Of a DNA stretch of 64,000 nt, positions 33,722 to 43,871 are shown one piece after another. Numbering within the stretch: position 1 is the stretch's first letter; the number at the start of each line of letters is the position of its first letter. Location: positions 2,666,001-2,730,000 of the forward strand of contig NZ_CP113529.1 in NCBI RefSeq assembly GCF_026723865.1. The letters run 5' to 3'. The stretch is from Mycobacterium sp. Aquia_216. GTDB taxonomy: Bacteria; Actinomycetota; Actinomycetes; Mycobacteriales; Mycobacteriaceae. Under the pieces are notes generated by a model. The model had not been told where the DNA came from. It saw nothing but the letters and a program-made list of their open reading frames with translations, and made no database searches. The position numbers and the translations under genes are program-made.

Positions 33722-36577
33722 CGGCGATCGCGCACGGCGGCTGGGGGCAGCCGAAGCGGCGTTCGGGGCCACCGCGTGGGTGCTCACCTGGCGGGGCCAC
33801 CAGAACCAGCGCCCGAGCAGTGTCGCGGCGGCCGGCATCATGAACGAGCGGACGATCAGGGTGTCGAACAACAGTCCGATCATGATCGTGGTGCCGATTT
33901 GGCCGACGACCCGCAGATCGCTGGTCACCATCGCGCCCATCGTGAACGCGAACACCAGCCCCGCGGTGGTGACGACGCCGCCCGTGCTTCCCATCGACCG
34001 GATCATGCCGGTCTTGAGGCCGGCGCCGATTTCTTCCCGGAATCGCGCGGCCAGCAGCAGGTTGTAGTCGGATCCGACGGCCAGCATCACGATGATCGCC
34101 ATCGCCAGGACGAGCCAGTGCAGGGGCATATGCAGCATGTGTTGCCAGATCAGCACCGACAGCCCGAACGACGAGCCCAACGAGACGGTGACCGTTCCCA
34201 CGATGACCGAGGAGGCGACCACACTGCCGGTGATGGCCAGCATGATCATGAAGATCAGGCAGAGCGACGCGATCGCGGCAATCATCAGGTCGTAAAGGGA
34301 ACCGTCACGCTCGTCTTTGTAGGTGGACGCCGTGCCCGTCAGATAGATGTTCGCGGACGCCAGGGGAGTGCCCTTCACCGCCTCGTCCGCGGCCTGACCG
34401 ATACGGTCGATATGCGAGATACCCTCCGCCGTCGCCGGATCGCCTTTGTGGGTGATGACGAATCGCGCCGCGCTGCCGTCCGGGGACAGGAACATATTCA
34501 GGCCCCGCTGAAAGTCCGGATTTTCAAAGGCTTCCGGGGGCAGGTAGAAGAAGTCGTCGTTCTTGGCACCGTCGAAGGCTTGTCCCATGACGGTGGCGTT
34601 GCGGGTGAGTGCGTCCATCTGAGTGATCAAGCCGGAAAACGTGCTCGTCGCGGTCGCAGCGAGATCCTTGACGGTCTGCATCGCGGCAATCAGTGGGGGC
34701 ATCTGCGCCAGCATCTGCGGCATCAGCCGGTCGAGTTGGTCGGTATTGCGGGCCAGGCTGCCGATGTCCTCGCTGAGTCTGTCGATGCCGTCGATGCCGT
34801 CGAACAACGACCGCAGCGACCAGCAGAGCGGAATGTCGAAACAGTGGCGTTCCCAATAAAAGTAGCTTCGGATCGGCCGCCAGAAGTCGTCGAAATCGGA
34901 GAGGTGGTTCCGTAATTCGTCGGTGTCGTCCCGCATCTCTCGCGTGTCGGTGGCCATGCCGTGCGTCACGGTGGTGAGCTGGCGCGTCAGGTCTTGGATA
35001 TGCAACGAGATGTCGATCACGTGTTGCAGCTCGGCGGTCATTCGGGACATGTCGGCGACGCGGTCGCGGAGATTCTTCAGGTTCTCGATCGTGACGGCGC
35101 TTTGCGTGCTGATCTGGAAGGGGATCGAGGCGTGATCGATCGGGGAGCCCAGCGGCCTGGTAATGCTTTGCACCCGTGCGATACCCGGCGTATGGAAGAC
35201 GCTTCGGGCGACCCGGTCCAGGACGAGCATGTCGGTCGGGTTGCGCAGGTCGTGATCGGCCTCGATCATCAGCAGCTCGGGCTCCATGCGGGCCGCCGCG
35301 AAGTGACGGTCCGACGCGTCGTAGCCGATGTTCGACGGTGTGTCCGCGGGGATGTAATAACGCCCGTTGTAGCCGGTCTGGTACATCGGCAGGGCGATCA
35401 AGCCGATCATCGACACCAGGATCGCCGCGACGAGCACCGGGCCGGGCCACCGGACGACAACGGTGCCGATCCGGCGCCAACGTCGGTTGCTCGCTTGACG
35501 TTTGGGGTCGAACGCTCCCAATCGGCCGGCGAGAGCGATCACGGCGGGCGCGAGGGTGAGGGAGGCCAGGGTCACCACCAGAAGGGCGAGCGAACACGGC
35601 CACCCGAGGGTGTTGAAGACCGGAAGCCGGGTAAAGCTCAGGCAATACATCGCCCCGGCGACGGTCAGCCCGGACGCCACGATCACGTGAGTCGTCCCGT
35701 GAAACATGGCGTAGTAGGCGGGTTCTCGGGCCAGGCCCGCCGCACGCGCCTCCTGGTAGCGGCCGATCAGGAAGATGATGTAATCCGTCGAAGCCGCTAT
35801 CGACAGTGCCACAAGCACATTGACGGCGAAGGTGGACAGGGAGATGACGTCGTTGTCGGCCAGGGTGGCGATGATGCCCTCGGCCGTGAGCAACTCGACC
35901 CCCACCGTGAGCAACACGAACAGCACCGCGGTCAGCGAGCGGTACGTGATGAGCAGCATGATCGCGATCACGACGATGGTGATCAAGGTGATCTTTTTCA
36001 GGCTGCGGTCGCCGTAGGTGTGTTGGTCGCCTTCGAGCGGGCCGGGACCGGTCACATAGGCCTTGATTCCCTCCGGCGGCGGCACGCCGTCGACGATGCG
36101 CTCGACCGCGGCCACCGAATCGTGGGCCAGCGCGCTGCCTTGATCTCCGGCGAGGTACAGCTGGACATACGCGGCCTTGCCGTCGGTGCTCTGCGAGCCC
36201 GCCGCGGTCAGGCTGTCGGCCCAGAAGTTCTCGATGTGCTCGACGTGGCGTCTATCCTGTGCCAACCTGGCGATCAGACTGTCGTAGAACCGGTGTGCGC
36301 TCTCGCGCAGCTCGTCCCGGCCTTCCAGCACCACCATTGCCGTGGTGTCGGAATCGAATTGCTGAAAATCCTTGCCGATACGTTTCATGGCGATCAACGA
36401 CGGCGCATCGTGAGCGCTGAACGAGACCGCATGTTTTCCGGCGACTTCGGCAAGCGGTGGCGTCACCGTGTTCATCACGGCGCATAGCACCACCCAGCAC
36501 AGAATGACCGGCAGTGCCAGCCAGCGGATGGTCCGGGCAGCGGTATGCACCGGCCCCGCATCGGGATCGGTGCTCAT
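33632..36577 (-). CDS. MmpL-family RND transporter
   Basis: Mycobacterial membrane protein large, 981 residues, an RND-type exporter of lipids or siderophores across the inner membrane. Two six-helix halves are recognisable: [22 protein letters not shown] in the first carries the MmpL D-Y pair used for proton relay, and [21 protein letters not shown] in the second carries the other. The large periplasmic loop with helical segments (residues about 420-750) has a Cys pair ([10 protein letters not shown]). It is expressed after mmpS with a 4-bp overlap. The final 40 or so residues are Arg-rich and poorly conserved in appearance, and they are encoded antisense to the CBM2 gene. Confidence 0.92.
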   Translation of the reverse strand: MSTDPDAGPVHTAARTIRWLALPVILCWVVLCAVMNTVTPPLAEVAGKHAVSFSAHDAPSLIAMKRIGKDFQQFDSDTTAMVVLEGRDELRESAHRFYDSLIARLAQDRRHVEHIENFWADSLTAAGSQSTDGKAAYVQLYLAGDQGSALAHDSVAAVERIVDGVPPPEGIKAYVTGPGPLEGDQHTYGDRSLKKITLITIVVIAIMLLITYRSLTAVLFVLLTVGVELLTAEGIIATLADNDVISLSTFAVNVLVALSIAASTDYIIFLIGRYQEARAAGLAREPAYYAMFHGTTHVIVASGLTVAGAMYCLSFTRLPVFNTLGWPCSLALLVVTLASLTLAPAVIALAGRLGAFDPKRQASNRRWRRIGTVVVRWPGPVLVAAILVSMIGLIALPMYQTGYNGRYYIPADTPSNIGYDASDRHFAAARMEPELLMIEADHDLRNPTDMLVLDRVARSVFHTPGIARVQSITRPLGSPIDHASIPFQISTQSAVTIENLKNLRDRVADMSRMTAELQHVIDISLHIQDLTRQLTTVTHGMATDTREMRDDTDELRNHLSDFDDFWRPIRSYFYWERHCFDIPLCWSLRSLFDGIDGIDRLSEDIGSLARNTDQLDRLMPQMLAQMPPLIAAMQTVKDLAATATSTFSGLITQMDALTRNATVMGQAFDGAKNDDFFYLPPEAFENPDFQRGLNMFLSPDGSAARFVITHKGDPATAEGISHIDRIGQAADEAVKGTPLASANIYLTGTASTYKDERDGSLYDLMIAAIASLCLIFMIMLAITGSVVASSVIVGTVTVSLGSSFGLSVLIWQHMLHMPLHWLVLAMAIIVMLAVGSDYNLLLAARFREEIGAGLKTGMIRSMGSTGGVVTTAGLVFAFTMGAMVTSDLRVVGQIGTTIMIGLLFDTLIVRSFMMPAAATLLGRWFWWPRQVSTHAVAPNAASAAPSRRARSPLGAKILPVEHTIRRRRVGTGQHAPHTTGG

Positions 36578-36999
36578 GCGGATTTGACCAAGCAGCTCGT
36601 CGCGGCGTTGTGAGAGCTCACCGTAAGTTGATCGCGGACAACGTCATTGACGATGATGCGACATCCGAGGCGTTCGCTGTCGCCCTGCGCCACTACGTGG
36701 GCCACCACCGCGCTGAGCGTGGTGTCGATGCGCAGCGACCACGGTAGGTTCGCGTTGTCGACTTCCCGTGGCTGCGCATTGGCATCCAGATAGTGGATGG
36801 TGGCCGTCGCCCCGGTCGTGCCGAAGATCTCGTAGACGACGTGCTTGGGGTTGAACGCGATGATCGCGTCGGCGTTGCTCTTGTCTGAATGTTGATGGGA
36901 ACCGAATATCCCGTGCAGCCGGGAAACGGTGAGGGCACCGACCGTCACGACGACGAGCATGACGATCGGTACCCAGATGCGTCGGAGAATGCCGGTCAT
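36574..36999 (-). CDS. MmpS-family membrane protein
   Basis: Mycobacterial membrane protein small, 141 residues, accessory partner of the MmpL encoded next. One N-terminal TM helix ([21 protein letters not shown], residues about 8-28) and an extracytoplasmic beta-rich domain with the family motifs [33 protein letters not shown] and [15 protein letters not shown] are visible. The single TM plus FNPK..YE..G pattern is diagnostic. ATGA overlap with mmpL shows they are translated together; the GNAT-like gene ends 7 bp upstream. Confidence 0.93.
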   Translation of the reverse strand: MTGILRRIWVPIVMLVVVTVGALTVSRLHGIFGSHQHSDKSNADAIIAFNPKHVVYEIFGTTGATATIHYLDANAQPREVDNANLPWSLRIDTTLSAVVAHVVAQGDSERLGCRIIVNDVVRDQLTVSSHNAATSCLVKSA

Positions 37000-37006
37000 G
37001 GAACCT

Positions 37007-37858
37007 TCATCGGGCCAGCCGCGCGCGCAGCGCCCGGGCGAATCCGCCGGCTATGTTGGCCACATCCAGCGGTGTCCAGGCCAGCAGCGCTTCGCCTTCG
37101 GCAAACCGCGGGTTGAGTTCGGTATAGAACCGCACCTCGGGATCGGATTCGAGTCGGCGCAATCGCGACGGGTGATGCGGTCTGCCGATCGAGCGCACCA
37201 CCCAAGGGTTTTCGCCGATCGCGGTGTATTGGCGGCTCGCACTGATCGTTTGCACCAAAGCTTCGATCTCGGCGGGCGTCTGGTATCTGCGGTTGGGGTA
37301 GACCCGTGGCATCTTCGAGGCCAGCAGACGGTAGACCGCTGGTGTCGTACAGCGGGTCAGGTAACCCAACGGGATGCGCGGATGACGGAGCTTCGCGCGG
37401 GTCGCCTGGCCCAGGCCGAACAAAATGCTCCGAACCCCGCCGTGATAGCCGTGTCGGAAAAACCCGCCCGCGGTGAAAACCGCGAACCTGCGGCCCGCAT
37501 GCTCGATGAAGTCGATGCCGGCGAAGGAGAAACCGACGAGTTCGTCGCCCGCGTCGTAGCAGAGTATGAGGTCGATGTCGCCGGCGCTGAACATCACCGC
37601 CTCCAGCTCGTCGCGCGTACAGCCGTGCAGGGTCTCGCTGAAGACCGCGTAGAGCCGGTCGATCAGCGCGGAGCGCTGTTCGCGCCGCAGCGATTTCGAC
37701 CGCAGGTAACTGCTCCGCACGATGCGCCCGGAACGAATGCCACGCATGGGCTGCACCGAGAGGTCTTCGGACGGCGTTGCAACGGTGACGGCCAGCGGCC
37801 CGGTCGAAGGAAGCGATTCCGTGCCTGAATTCATTGCCAGCGAAATATTGGTGCCCAT
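37007..37858 (-). CDS. Uncharacterised protein, possible GNAT-like acyltransferase
   Basis: 283 residues, no signal peptide. The order of elements suggests an acetyltransferase-like fold: [19 protein letters not shown] (beta strands), [21 protein letters not shown] in place of the acetyl-CoA loop, and [21 protein letters not shown], which resembles the T-x-N-P-x-v-Y segment of some actinobacterial and fungal GNAT-like proteins. I do not recognise a named family, and the canonical RGxGxG loop is not present. First gene of the operon with mmpS and mmpL (7-bp gap), so it may modify the exported lipid. ATG at 37858 has AAAGGGG upstream. Confidence 0.6.
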   Translation of the reverse strand: MGTNISLAMNSGTESLPSTGPLAVTVATPSEDLSVQPMRGIRSGRIVRSSYLRSKSLRREQRSALIDRLYAVFSETLHGCTRDELEAVMFSAGDIDLILCYDAGDELVGFSFAGIDFIEHAGRRFAVFTAGGFFRHGYHGGVRSILFGLGQATRAKLRHPRIPLGYLTRCTTPAVYRLLASKMPRVYPNRRYQTPAEIEALVQTISASRQYTAIGENPWVVRSIGRPHHPSRLRRLESDPEVRFYTELNPRFAEGEALLAWTPLDVANIAGGFARALRARLAR

Positions 37859-38591
37859 GACAACCCCTTTAGGTGCGCGGTCAACGCGAATGCAGTGGCT
37901 GAATATGCTTTTCGTGCGGTTGACATCTTCGCATCGTAGGGGAATTCCTGCAACTGAATAATGAATGTGCTGCGGTGCTCACCGTGTTTGCTGTTCGACT
38001 CACCCATGGGCGCCTGCTTGATCTCGTCTCACCTCGATCGGTCACGTAAGACGTGTCGGCGGTGCGAGACGAGAGGCCCCGCACCGCCGCGGAGCATGGG
38101 CTTCTCAATGCTCGCATGGTGCTGCCGCGCGAGCGTAACTCGGAATTAGCTGTGCGATCGACTGTGACGAGAAGCACTGTACAGTATGGTATTTCGGTAA
38201 TCCGCGGCCCGGCTTTCATGCTATGGCTGCGGGCCGCCGCACGCGCCCGGGGCCTCGGCGCACTGCTTTGGTCGCCGCATCGGTGATCGGGTCTGCCTTC
38301 GTGGTCGACGCTGGGATGTTCCGGCGCCAGCCGGGTGGCAGCGAAGTGGCGCGGTGCGGAAGATGTCAGAGCGGGATTTGCTGATGTGTGCATCGATTAT
38401 ATGAGACCTGATCGATTTCGGGACTTTTTCGACGATACGTAACCAATAATTAAATGACCGTTGCCTTATGCGCTTGAACTTCCGTCAAAGTTTGAGTATT
38501 GGTCGCTTTATGGGGGGTTGCCCAACCACAAAATCGATTACGTTTCTGAGGCGGTGGTGCCCTGAACATGCGGTTGTAGAGAGGGAAGCCA
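37859..38591. other. 733-bp divergent intergenic region, AT-richer than surroundings
   Basis: This lies between the GNAT-like/mmpS/mmpL operon and the desaturase gene, which point away from each other, so it must hold two promoters. I see no convincing gene: a 170-codon minus-strand frame (37881-38393) is Arg/Ser/Thr-rich without motifs. The stretch from about 38380 to 38540 is markedly AT-rich for this genome. It contains a perfect 10-bp palindrome (38176-38185). A GAGAGGGAAG ribosome-binding sequence precedes the desaturase GTG. Confidence 0.6.
38176..38185. promoter_or_regulatory. Perfect palindrome ACTGTACAGT, candidate operator
   Basis: Ten-base perfect inverted repeat in the divergent gap between the mmpS/mmpL operon and the desaturase gene. 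Such sites are typical of dimeric regulators of the TetR class, which often control mmpL and lipid desaturase genes, but no regulator gene lies nearby. Role inferred. Confidence 0.35.
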
Positions 38592-39866
38592 GTGGCGGTC
38601 ACAGATTTAGCGGGATTTGCACACCTGACGGAAGCCGACATCGAGAGCCTGGCTGCCGAGCTGGATGCGATCCGCCGCGGTGTCGAAGATTCGCGCGGCG
38701 AACGCGATGCCCGTTACATCCGCCGCAGCATCGCCGCGCAGCGGGCGCTGGAGGTGACCGGCCGGGTGCTGCTCACCGCCGGCTCGCGCCGCTCCGCCTG
38801 GTGGGGCGGCGTGCTTGCACTGGGTGTGGCCAAGATCATCGAGAACATGGAGATCGGCCACAACGTCATGCATGGCCAGTGGGACTGGATGAACGACCCG
38901 GAGATTCACTCTTCCACCTGGGAGTGGGACATCGTCGCACCGTCCAAGCATTGGCGCTATGTCCACAACTTCATGCATCACAAGTACACAAACATCCTCG
39001 GGATGGACGACGATGTCGGCTTCGGCACGTTGCGCGTCACTCGAGACCAGCGCTGGACGCGGTACAACGCTTTCAACTTGATGTACATCACGGCGATGGC
39101 GGTCGCGTTTGAATGGGGAATCGCGTTGCACCACTTGGAGGTCGGCAGAACCTTCAAGGGCAAGATCGGCCGCGAGGTCGCGATTGTGCGGCTGCGCGAG
39201 GCCGGCGTCAAAGCCGGTCACCAGGTGTTCAAGGACTATGTCGCCTTTCCGGTCCTGACCTCCCTGTCGCCGAGCGCGACGTACAAGTCCACCGTGAAAG
39301 CCAACGCCGTGGCCAATGTGATCCGCAACGTCTGGACTCACACCGTGATCTTCTGTGGGCACCTTCCCGACGGTGCGGAGAAGTTCGCCAAGTCGGACAT
39401 GGTCGGCGAGTCGACAGGCCGCTGGTACCTGCGCCAGATCCTGGGCAGCGCCAACTTTCACGCCGGCCCTATGTTGCGGTTCATGAGTGGCAATCTGTGC
39501 CACCAGATCGAGCATCACCTGTATCCCGATCTGCCGAGCAACCGGCTCGCCGAGATCTCGGTGCGGGTGCGCCAGGTGTGCGCGAAATACGATTTGCCTT
39601 ACACCACAGGCCCATTTCTGTTGCAGTACGCCAAGACGTTGCGGACCATCGCCAAGTTGTCGCTGCCGGACCAGTACCTGCGCGACAACGCCGATGATGC
39701 ATCGGAGACCCGCAGCGAGCAGATGTTCGCGGGCTTGACAACGGATTTCGCGAGCACGGACCCCGCGACGGGGCGCCGGCGCGGACTCAATTCCGCAATC
39801 GCGGCGGTGCGTGCCCGCCAGCGGGACGCGTGGACGAGTCGCCGGCGCACCGGATTGGGAGCGTGA
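38592..39866 (+). CDS. Acyl-CoA delta-9 fatty acid desaturase, DesA3-like
   Basis: Membrane-bound di-iron desaturase of 424 residues, very similar to M. tuberculosis DesA3 (Rv3229c), which makes oleoyl-CoA from stearoyl-CoA using electrons from an oxidoreductase. Histidine boxes are intact: HNVMH (90-94), HNFMHHK (125-131) and HQIEHH near residue 308. The flanking block GQWDWMNDPEIHSSTWEW is also conserved. GTG at 38592 gives the same N-terminus as DesA3 (AVTDLAGFAHLTEADIE). In M. tuberculosis desA3 is linked to the reductase gene Rv3230c; no reductase lies here, so this looks like a dispersed paralogue associated with the mmpS/mmpL cluster. Confidence 0.93.
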   Translation: MAVTDLAGFAHLTEADIESLAAELDAIRRGVEDSRGERDARYIRRSIAAQRALEVTGRVLLTAGSRRSAWWGGVLALGVAKIIENMEIGHNVMHGQWDWMNDPEIHSSTWEWDIVAPSKHWRYVHNFMHHKYTNILGMDDDVGFGTLRVTRDQRWTRYNAFNLMYITAMAVAFEWGIALHHLEVGRTFKGKIGREVAIVRLREAGVKAGHQVFKDYVAFPVLTSLSPSATYKSTVKANAVANVIRNVWTHTVIFCGHLPDGAEKFAKSDMVGESTGRWYLRQILGSANFHAGPMLRFMSGNLCHQIEHHLYPDLPSNRLAEISVRVRQVCAKYDLPYTTGPFLLQYAKTLRTIAKLSLPDQYLRDNADDASETRSEQMFAGLTTDFASTDPATGRRRGLNSAIAAVRARQRDAWTSRRRTGLGA

Positions 39867-40481
39867 TTGTATGCAGTCAGCATGCGAACTCGCGGCGCGC
39901 ATGACAACTCCAATTCATAAATTAAATGGCGGTCAGAATGACCTGCCGGAAAAATCCTCGCATAGGGCTCAAACATTTGCAACAGATAATTCTTGATGAA
40001 TTAGTCTCGTCACATTGATGAATTCAGGGTTGAAATTCCGCTGGCCGCGCCTCAGGTTCCGATGCCGCGGGCGGCCTCCGTCGGCTCAGCGTATGCCCAG
40101 GCCAAGGCCGGTTGACTGGCGCGAGTCGATTAAGCTACCGGTGCATCGTGGTTAACCTTCTGTTCGGATGATTTTGCCGCGTCGCGCTCCCGATCACGCT
40201 ATTATACGGATATTTAACAGTCTGCTATAAATTTGCACTGCGTGAGTTAGTGCAGACAGTTACGGTCAGCAAGTCAGCCATTCTCTGAGCCGTCCAGCCG
40301 GGCGGCGATTGCGGTGAATGGCAATCGGTTGTTTCGGCGATGTCGCACGGTCATCACCGTCGGCTCCCGGGGCGGGGCGCGTCCGGCATCGTCGTGCGAG
40401 CCGCGGAGTGCTACGCTGCCCGACAGTCGACATCCTTTAACGATCCGTCCCGAGAGGCGGAGAAGGAGGTCAGGGTTTCGC
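39867..40481. other. 615-bp intergenic region, AT-rich first part, pyr leader at the end
   Basis: No gene is seen. Bases 39895-40040 and 40190-40260 are strongly AT-rich relative to the rest of the window. They contain a 10-bp direct repeat TTGATGAATT (39993-40002 and 40015-40024) and a TGCACT/AGTGCA hairpin (40234-40254) that competes with a GTCTGC/GCAGAC pairing (40220-40225 with 40252-40257). The last 200 bp is of normal composition and carries the pyr promoter/leader. The composition suggests an old insertion boundary. Confidence 0.6.
40444..40461 (+). promoter_or_regulatory. PyrR RNA-binding loop in the pyr leader
   Basis: TCCGTCCCGAGAGGCGGA contains the CGAGAGGC core matching the GAGAGGC consensus of PyrR-binding hairpins, with flanking TCCG/CGGA able to close the stem. 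The ribosome-binding sequence GGAGG (about 40465-40469) follows within a few bases, so PyrR-UMP binding would hide it. Translational repression by PyrR at such a site has been described in M. smegmatis; here it is inferred from the sequence. Confidence 0.75.
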
Positions 40482-41054
40482 ATGAGTGCCGCGGGTGATT
40501 CCGCATCCGGCCGCGAATTGATGTCGGCGGCCGACGTCGGCCGAACCATTTCCCGTATCGCGCACCAGATCATCGAAAAGACCGCGCTGGATAGCCCCGA
40601 CTCGCCACGCGTGGTGCTGCTGGGTATCCCGACCCGCGGGGTGATTCTGGCCGCGCGCCTCGCCGCCCACATCGGTGAATTCAGCGGTGTCGAGGTCGGC
40701 CATGGCGCGCTCGACATCACCTTGTACCGCGACGATCTGATGATCAAGCCGCCGCGGCCGCTGGAGGTCACCGCGATCCCGGCCGGCGGCATCGACGACG
40801 CGCTGGTGATTCTCGTCGACGACGTGCTGTATTCCGGTCGCTCGGTGCGCTCCGCGCTCGACGCGCTGCGCGACGTGGGCAGACCCCGCGCCGTGCAACT
40901 GGCGGTGCTGGTCGACCGCGGCCATCGCGAGCTGCCGGTGCGTGCCGACTACGTGGGTAAGAACGTGCCGACGTCGCGTAACGAGAGCGTGCACGTCCAG
41001 TTGCGCGAGCACGACGATCGCGACGGCGTCGTCATCGGGAGGGACTCCGAATGA
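40482..41054 (+). CDS. pyrR: PyrR, pyr operon regulator / uracil phosphoribosyltransferase
   Basis: RNA-binding regulator with phosphoribosyltransferase fold, 190 residues. The PRPP-binding motif [21 protein letters not shown], the N-terminal [11 protein letters not shown] helix, [15 protein letters not shown] and DITLYRDDL are all conserved, so it probably keeps uracil phosphoribosyltransferase activity. It senses UMP and represses the operon through the leader hairpin just upstream. ATG at 40482 follows GGAGGT by about 12 nt and matches the mycobacterial N-terminus ([20 protein letters not shown]). First gene of pyrR-B-C-(Rv1382)-carA-carB-pyrF. Confidence 0.96.
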   Translation: MSAAGDSASGRELMSAADVGRTISRIAHQIIEKTALDSPDSPRVVLLGIPTRGVILAARLAAHIGEFSGVEVGHGALDITLYRDDLMIKPPRPLEVTAIPAGGIDDALVILVDDVLYSGRSVRSALDALRDVGRPRAVQLAVLVDRGHRELPVRADYVGKNVPTSRNESVHVQLREHDDRDGVVIGRDSE

Positions 41055-41064
41055 TGAGGGCCTC

Positions 41065-42039
41065 ATGACCAGACATCTGCTGACCGCCGGGGACCTCAGT
41101 CGCGACGACGCCCTCGCCATCCTCGACGACGCCGACCGGTTCGCGCAGGCTCTGGTCGGGCGCGAGGTCAAGAAGCTGCCGACGCTGCGCGGGCGCACCG
41201 TGGTCACGATGTTCTACGAGAATTCCACGCGCACCCGGGTGTCATTCGAGGTGGCCGGGAAGTGGATGAGCGCCGACGTGATCAACGTCAGCTCGACCGG
41301 CTCGTCGGTCAGCAAGGGAGAGTCGTTGCGCGACACCGCGTTGACGCTGCACGCTGCCGGCGCCGACGCGCTGATCATCCGGCATCCGGCCTCCGGTGCC
41401 GCGCACCTGCTGGCCGGCTGGACCGCTCGCGCCGACGGCCAAGAAGGTGGCCCGTCGGTGATCAACGCCGGCGACGGAACCCACGAACACCCGACGCAGG
41501 CGCTGCTCGACGCGCTGACCATCCGCCAGCGGCTCGGCGGCATCGAAGGCCGGCGCGTGGTGATCGTGGGCGACATCCTGCACAGCCGGGTCGCTCGCTC
41601 CAACGTGATGCTGCTGGCCACGCTGGGCGCCGAGGTGGTGCTGGTGGCGCCCCCGACGCTGCTGCCGGTCGGGGTCGACGGCTGGCCGGCCACCGTCTCC
41701 TATGACCTCGACGCCGAGCTGCCCGCCGCCGACGCCGTGCTGATGCTGCGGGTGCAGGCCGAGCGGATGAACGGCGGATTCTTCCCGTCGGTACGCGAAT
41801 ACGCGGTGCGCTACGGCCTTTCCGGGCGCCGCCAGGCAATGTTGCCGGGGCACGCCGCGGTATTGCATCCCGGCCCGATGGTGCGCGGCATGGAGATCGC
41901 GTCGTCGGTGGCGGATTCGTCGCAATCCGCGGTGCTGCAACAGGTTTCCAACGGCGTGCACGTGCGGATGGCCGTGCTGTTCCATGTGCTGGTCGGTACC
42001 GAAACGGCGGAAAAGACGGGTAGTGAGGGGGTAGCGTGA
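41065..42039 (+). CDS. pyrB: Aspartate carbamoyltransferase catalytic chain
   Basis: Condenses carbamoyl phosphate with aspartate, 324 residues. Carbamoyl-phosphate loop [33 protein letters not shown] (80s-loop Ser/Lys), [26 protein letters not shown] and GPMVRGMEI are intact. No regulatory pyrI is present, as usual in actinobacteria. ATG at 41065 is 10 bp after pyrR; the stop overlaps the pyrC GTG (GTGA). Confidence 0.97.
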   Translation: MTRHLLTAGDLSRDDALAILDDADRFAQALVGREVKKLPTLRGRTVVTMFYENSTRTRVSFEVAGKWMSADVINVSSTGSSVSKGESLRDTALTLHAAGADALIIRHPASGAAHLLAGWTARADGQEGGPSVINAGDGTHEHPTQALLDALTIRQRLGGIEGRRVVIVGDILHSRVARSNVMLLATLGAEVVLVAPPTLLPVGVDGWPATVSYDLDAELPAADAVLMLRVQAERMNGGFFPSVREYAVRYGLSGRRQAMLPGHAAVLHPGPMVRGMEIASSVADSSQSAVLQQVSNGVHVRMAVLFHVLVGTETAEKTGSEGVA

Positions 42040-43328
42040 CTGTGCTGCTTCGCGGAGTCCGGCTGTACGGCGAAGGCGAACGGGTCGATGTTCGGGTCGA
42101 TGACGGCCAGATCGCCGAAATCGGGGCCGGCTTGCCGATACCGGAATTTGCCGATGTCATCGACGCCACGGGTCATGTGCTGCTGCCCGGGTTCGTCGAC
42201 CTGCACACCCACTTGCGCGAGCCCGGCCGCGAATACGCCGAGGACATCGAAACCGGTTCGGCAGCTGCCGCTTTGGGCGGATACACGGCGGTGTTCGCGA
42301 TGGCGAACACCAAACCGGTGGCGGACAGCCCGGTGGTCACCGATCACGTCTGGCACCGCGGGCAGCAGGTCGGCCTGGTGGACGTGCACCCCGTCGGCGC
42401 GGTCACCGTCGGGCTGGCCGGAACCGAGCTCACCGAGATGGGCATGATGGCCGCCGGTGCGGCGCAGGTGCGGATGTTCTCCGACGACGGCATCTGCGTG
42501 CACGACCCACTGATCATGCGCCGCGCCCTGGAATACGCCACGGGGTTGGGCGTGCTGATCGCCCAGCACGCCGAGGAGCCGAGGCTGACCATCGGCGCGG
42601 TGGCGCATGAAGGCCCCACCGCCGCGCGCCTCGGACTCGCCGGATGGCCCAGGGCCGCCGAGGAATCGATCGTCGCCCGTGACGCGCTGCTGGCCCGCGA
42701 CGCCGGCGCCCGCGTGCACATCTGTCATGCCTCCACCGCGGGAACCGTCGAGATTCTGAAATGGGCCAAGGGTCAAGGTATTTCAATCACCGCCGAGGTG
42801 ACTCCGCATCACCTTCTGCTCGACGACAGCAGGCTGAACAATTACGACGGGGTGAATCGGGTCACTCCGCCGCTGCGGGAAGCGGCCGATGCGATCGCGT
42901 TGCGTCAAGCGCTGGCCGACGGGGTAATCGAATGTGTGGCCACCGATCATGCCCCGCACGCCGAGCACGAGAAGTGCGTCGAGTTCTGTGCCGCCCGCCC
43001 CGGCATGCTGGGGCTGCAGACGGCGCTGTCGGTGGTGGTGCAGACGATGGTGACGCCCGGACTGCTCAGCTGGCGCGACGTCGCCCGGGTGATGAGTGAA
43101 AACCCGGCGCGCATAGTCGGATTGCCCGATCACGGTCGCCCGCTGGAGGTGGGGGAGCCGGCCAACTTGACCGTGGTGGACCCGGACGCGATCTGGACGG
43201 TCACCGGGCCAGACCTGGCCAGCCGTTCGGCCAACACCCCTTACGAATCGATGACCTTGCCTGCCACCGTGACGGCCACACTGCTGCGCGGAAAGATCAC
43301 CGCTCGGGATGGGAAGAGCCCGGCATGA
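42036..43328 (+). CDS. pyrC: Dihydroorotase, class I
   Basis: Zinc amidohydrolase that cyclises N-carbamoyl-aspartate to dihydroorotate, 430 residues. Metal motif [49 protein letters not shown] and [13 protein letters not shown] give the expected His and Asp ligands. The size and motifs fit the class I (Bacillus-type) enzyme rather than the shorter E. coli type. GTG start overlaps pyrB, and the next gene overlaps by ATGA. Confidence 0.96.
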   Translation: MTVLLRGVRLYGEGERVDVRVDDGQIAEIGAGLPIPEFADVIDATGHVLLPGFVDLHTHLREPGREYAEDIETGSAAAALGGYTAVFAMANTKPVADSPVVTDHVWHRGQQVGLVDVHPVGAVTVGLAGTELTEMGMMAAGAAQVRMFSDDGICVHDPLIMRRALEYATGLGVLIAQHAEEPRLTIGAVAHEGPTAARLGLAGWPRAAEESIVARDALLARDAGARVHICHASTAGTVEILKWAKGQGISITAEVTPHHLLLDDSRLNNYDGVNRVTPPLREAADAIALRQALADGVIECVATDHAPHAEHEKCVEFCAARPGMLGLQTALSVVVQTMVTPGLLSWRDVARVMSENPARIVGLPDHGRPLEVGEPANLTVVDPDAIWTVTGPDLASRSANTPYESMTLPATVTATLLRGKITARDGKSPA

Positions 43329-43822
43329 ATTCAGGGACGCTGGTGGGGTCGCTGATCTTCGCGGCCGTGCTGGTGGTGGTGATCGCGGTGGTAATCCAGC
43401 TGATGATGATCGGCTGGCGCCGGCGTGCGCTGCGCCAGGAGGAGCTGATCGGTGAGCTGCCCGAGGTGCCGATCGAGGTGGGCGCGGCCATCACCACGCT
43501 GCGCGGCGTCTACGTCGGTTCCACACTGGCCCCGGAATGGAATGAACGGGTCACGGCCGGCGATCTGGGGTATCGGAGCAAAGCGGTGCTGAGCCGCTAC
43601 CCCGAGGGCATCCTGCTGGAACGCAGCCGCGCGAATCCGATTTGGATTCCGCAGAGCGCGATCACCGAAGTGCGCACCGAACGCGTGATGGGCGGAAAGC
43701 TCGCGGCCCGCAATGGGGTTCTGGCCATCCGATGGCGGCTACCGTCGGGCGTCGAAATCGACACCGGATTCCGGGCCGGCAATCGCGACGAATACGACGG
43801 CTGGCTGGAGGAGGCTGCTTGA
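43325..43822 (+). CDS. Rv1382-like membrane-anchored protein in the pyr operon
   Basis: 165 residues: one N-terminal TM helix ([21 protein letters not shown]) then a soluble domain rich in short beta strands ([57 protein letters not shown]) that looks PH-like. It sits between pyrC and carA exactly like Rv1382 in M. tuberculosis, and its retention in the operon suggests a link to pyrimidine synthesis or its membrane localisation. Function unknown. ATGA overlap with pyrC; carA starts 49 bp later. Confidence 0.78.
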   Translation: MNSGTLVGSLIFAAVLVVVIAVVIQLMMIGWRRRALRQEELIGELPEVPIEVGAAITTLRGVYVGSTLAPEWNERVTAGDLGYRSKAVLSRYPEGILLERSRANPIWIPQSAITEVRTERVMGGKLAARNGVLAIRWRLPSGVEIDTGFRAGNRDEYDGWLEEAA

Positions 43823-43871
43823 CCCGCGCCGACGACGATGCAGAGCGAAGCGACGAGAAGGAGCGGTGCCC

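Noticed and set aside
34961..36487. 508-codon plus-strand frame antisense to mmpL
   Set aside because: It mirrors the third-position GC bias of mmpL; residues are His/Asp/Arg/Gln-rich with no domain, while the minus-strand frame is a complete MmpL.
37881..38393. 170-codon minus-strand frame between the GNAT-like gene and the desaturase
   Set aside because: Composition is dominated by Arg, Ser, Thr and Ala with no domain, no good ribosome-binding site and no HTH; it looks like a chance frame in a promoter region.
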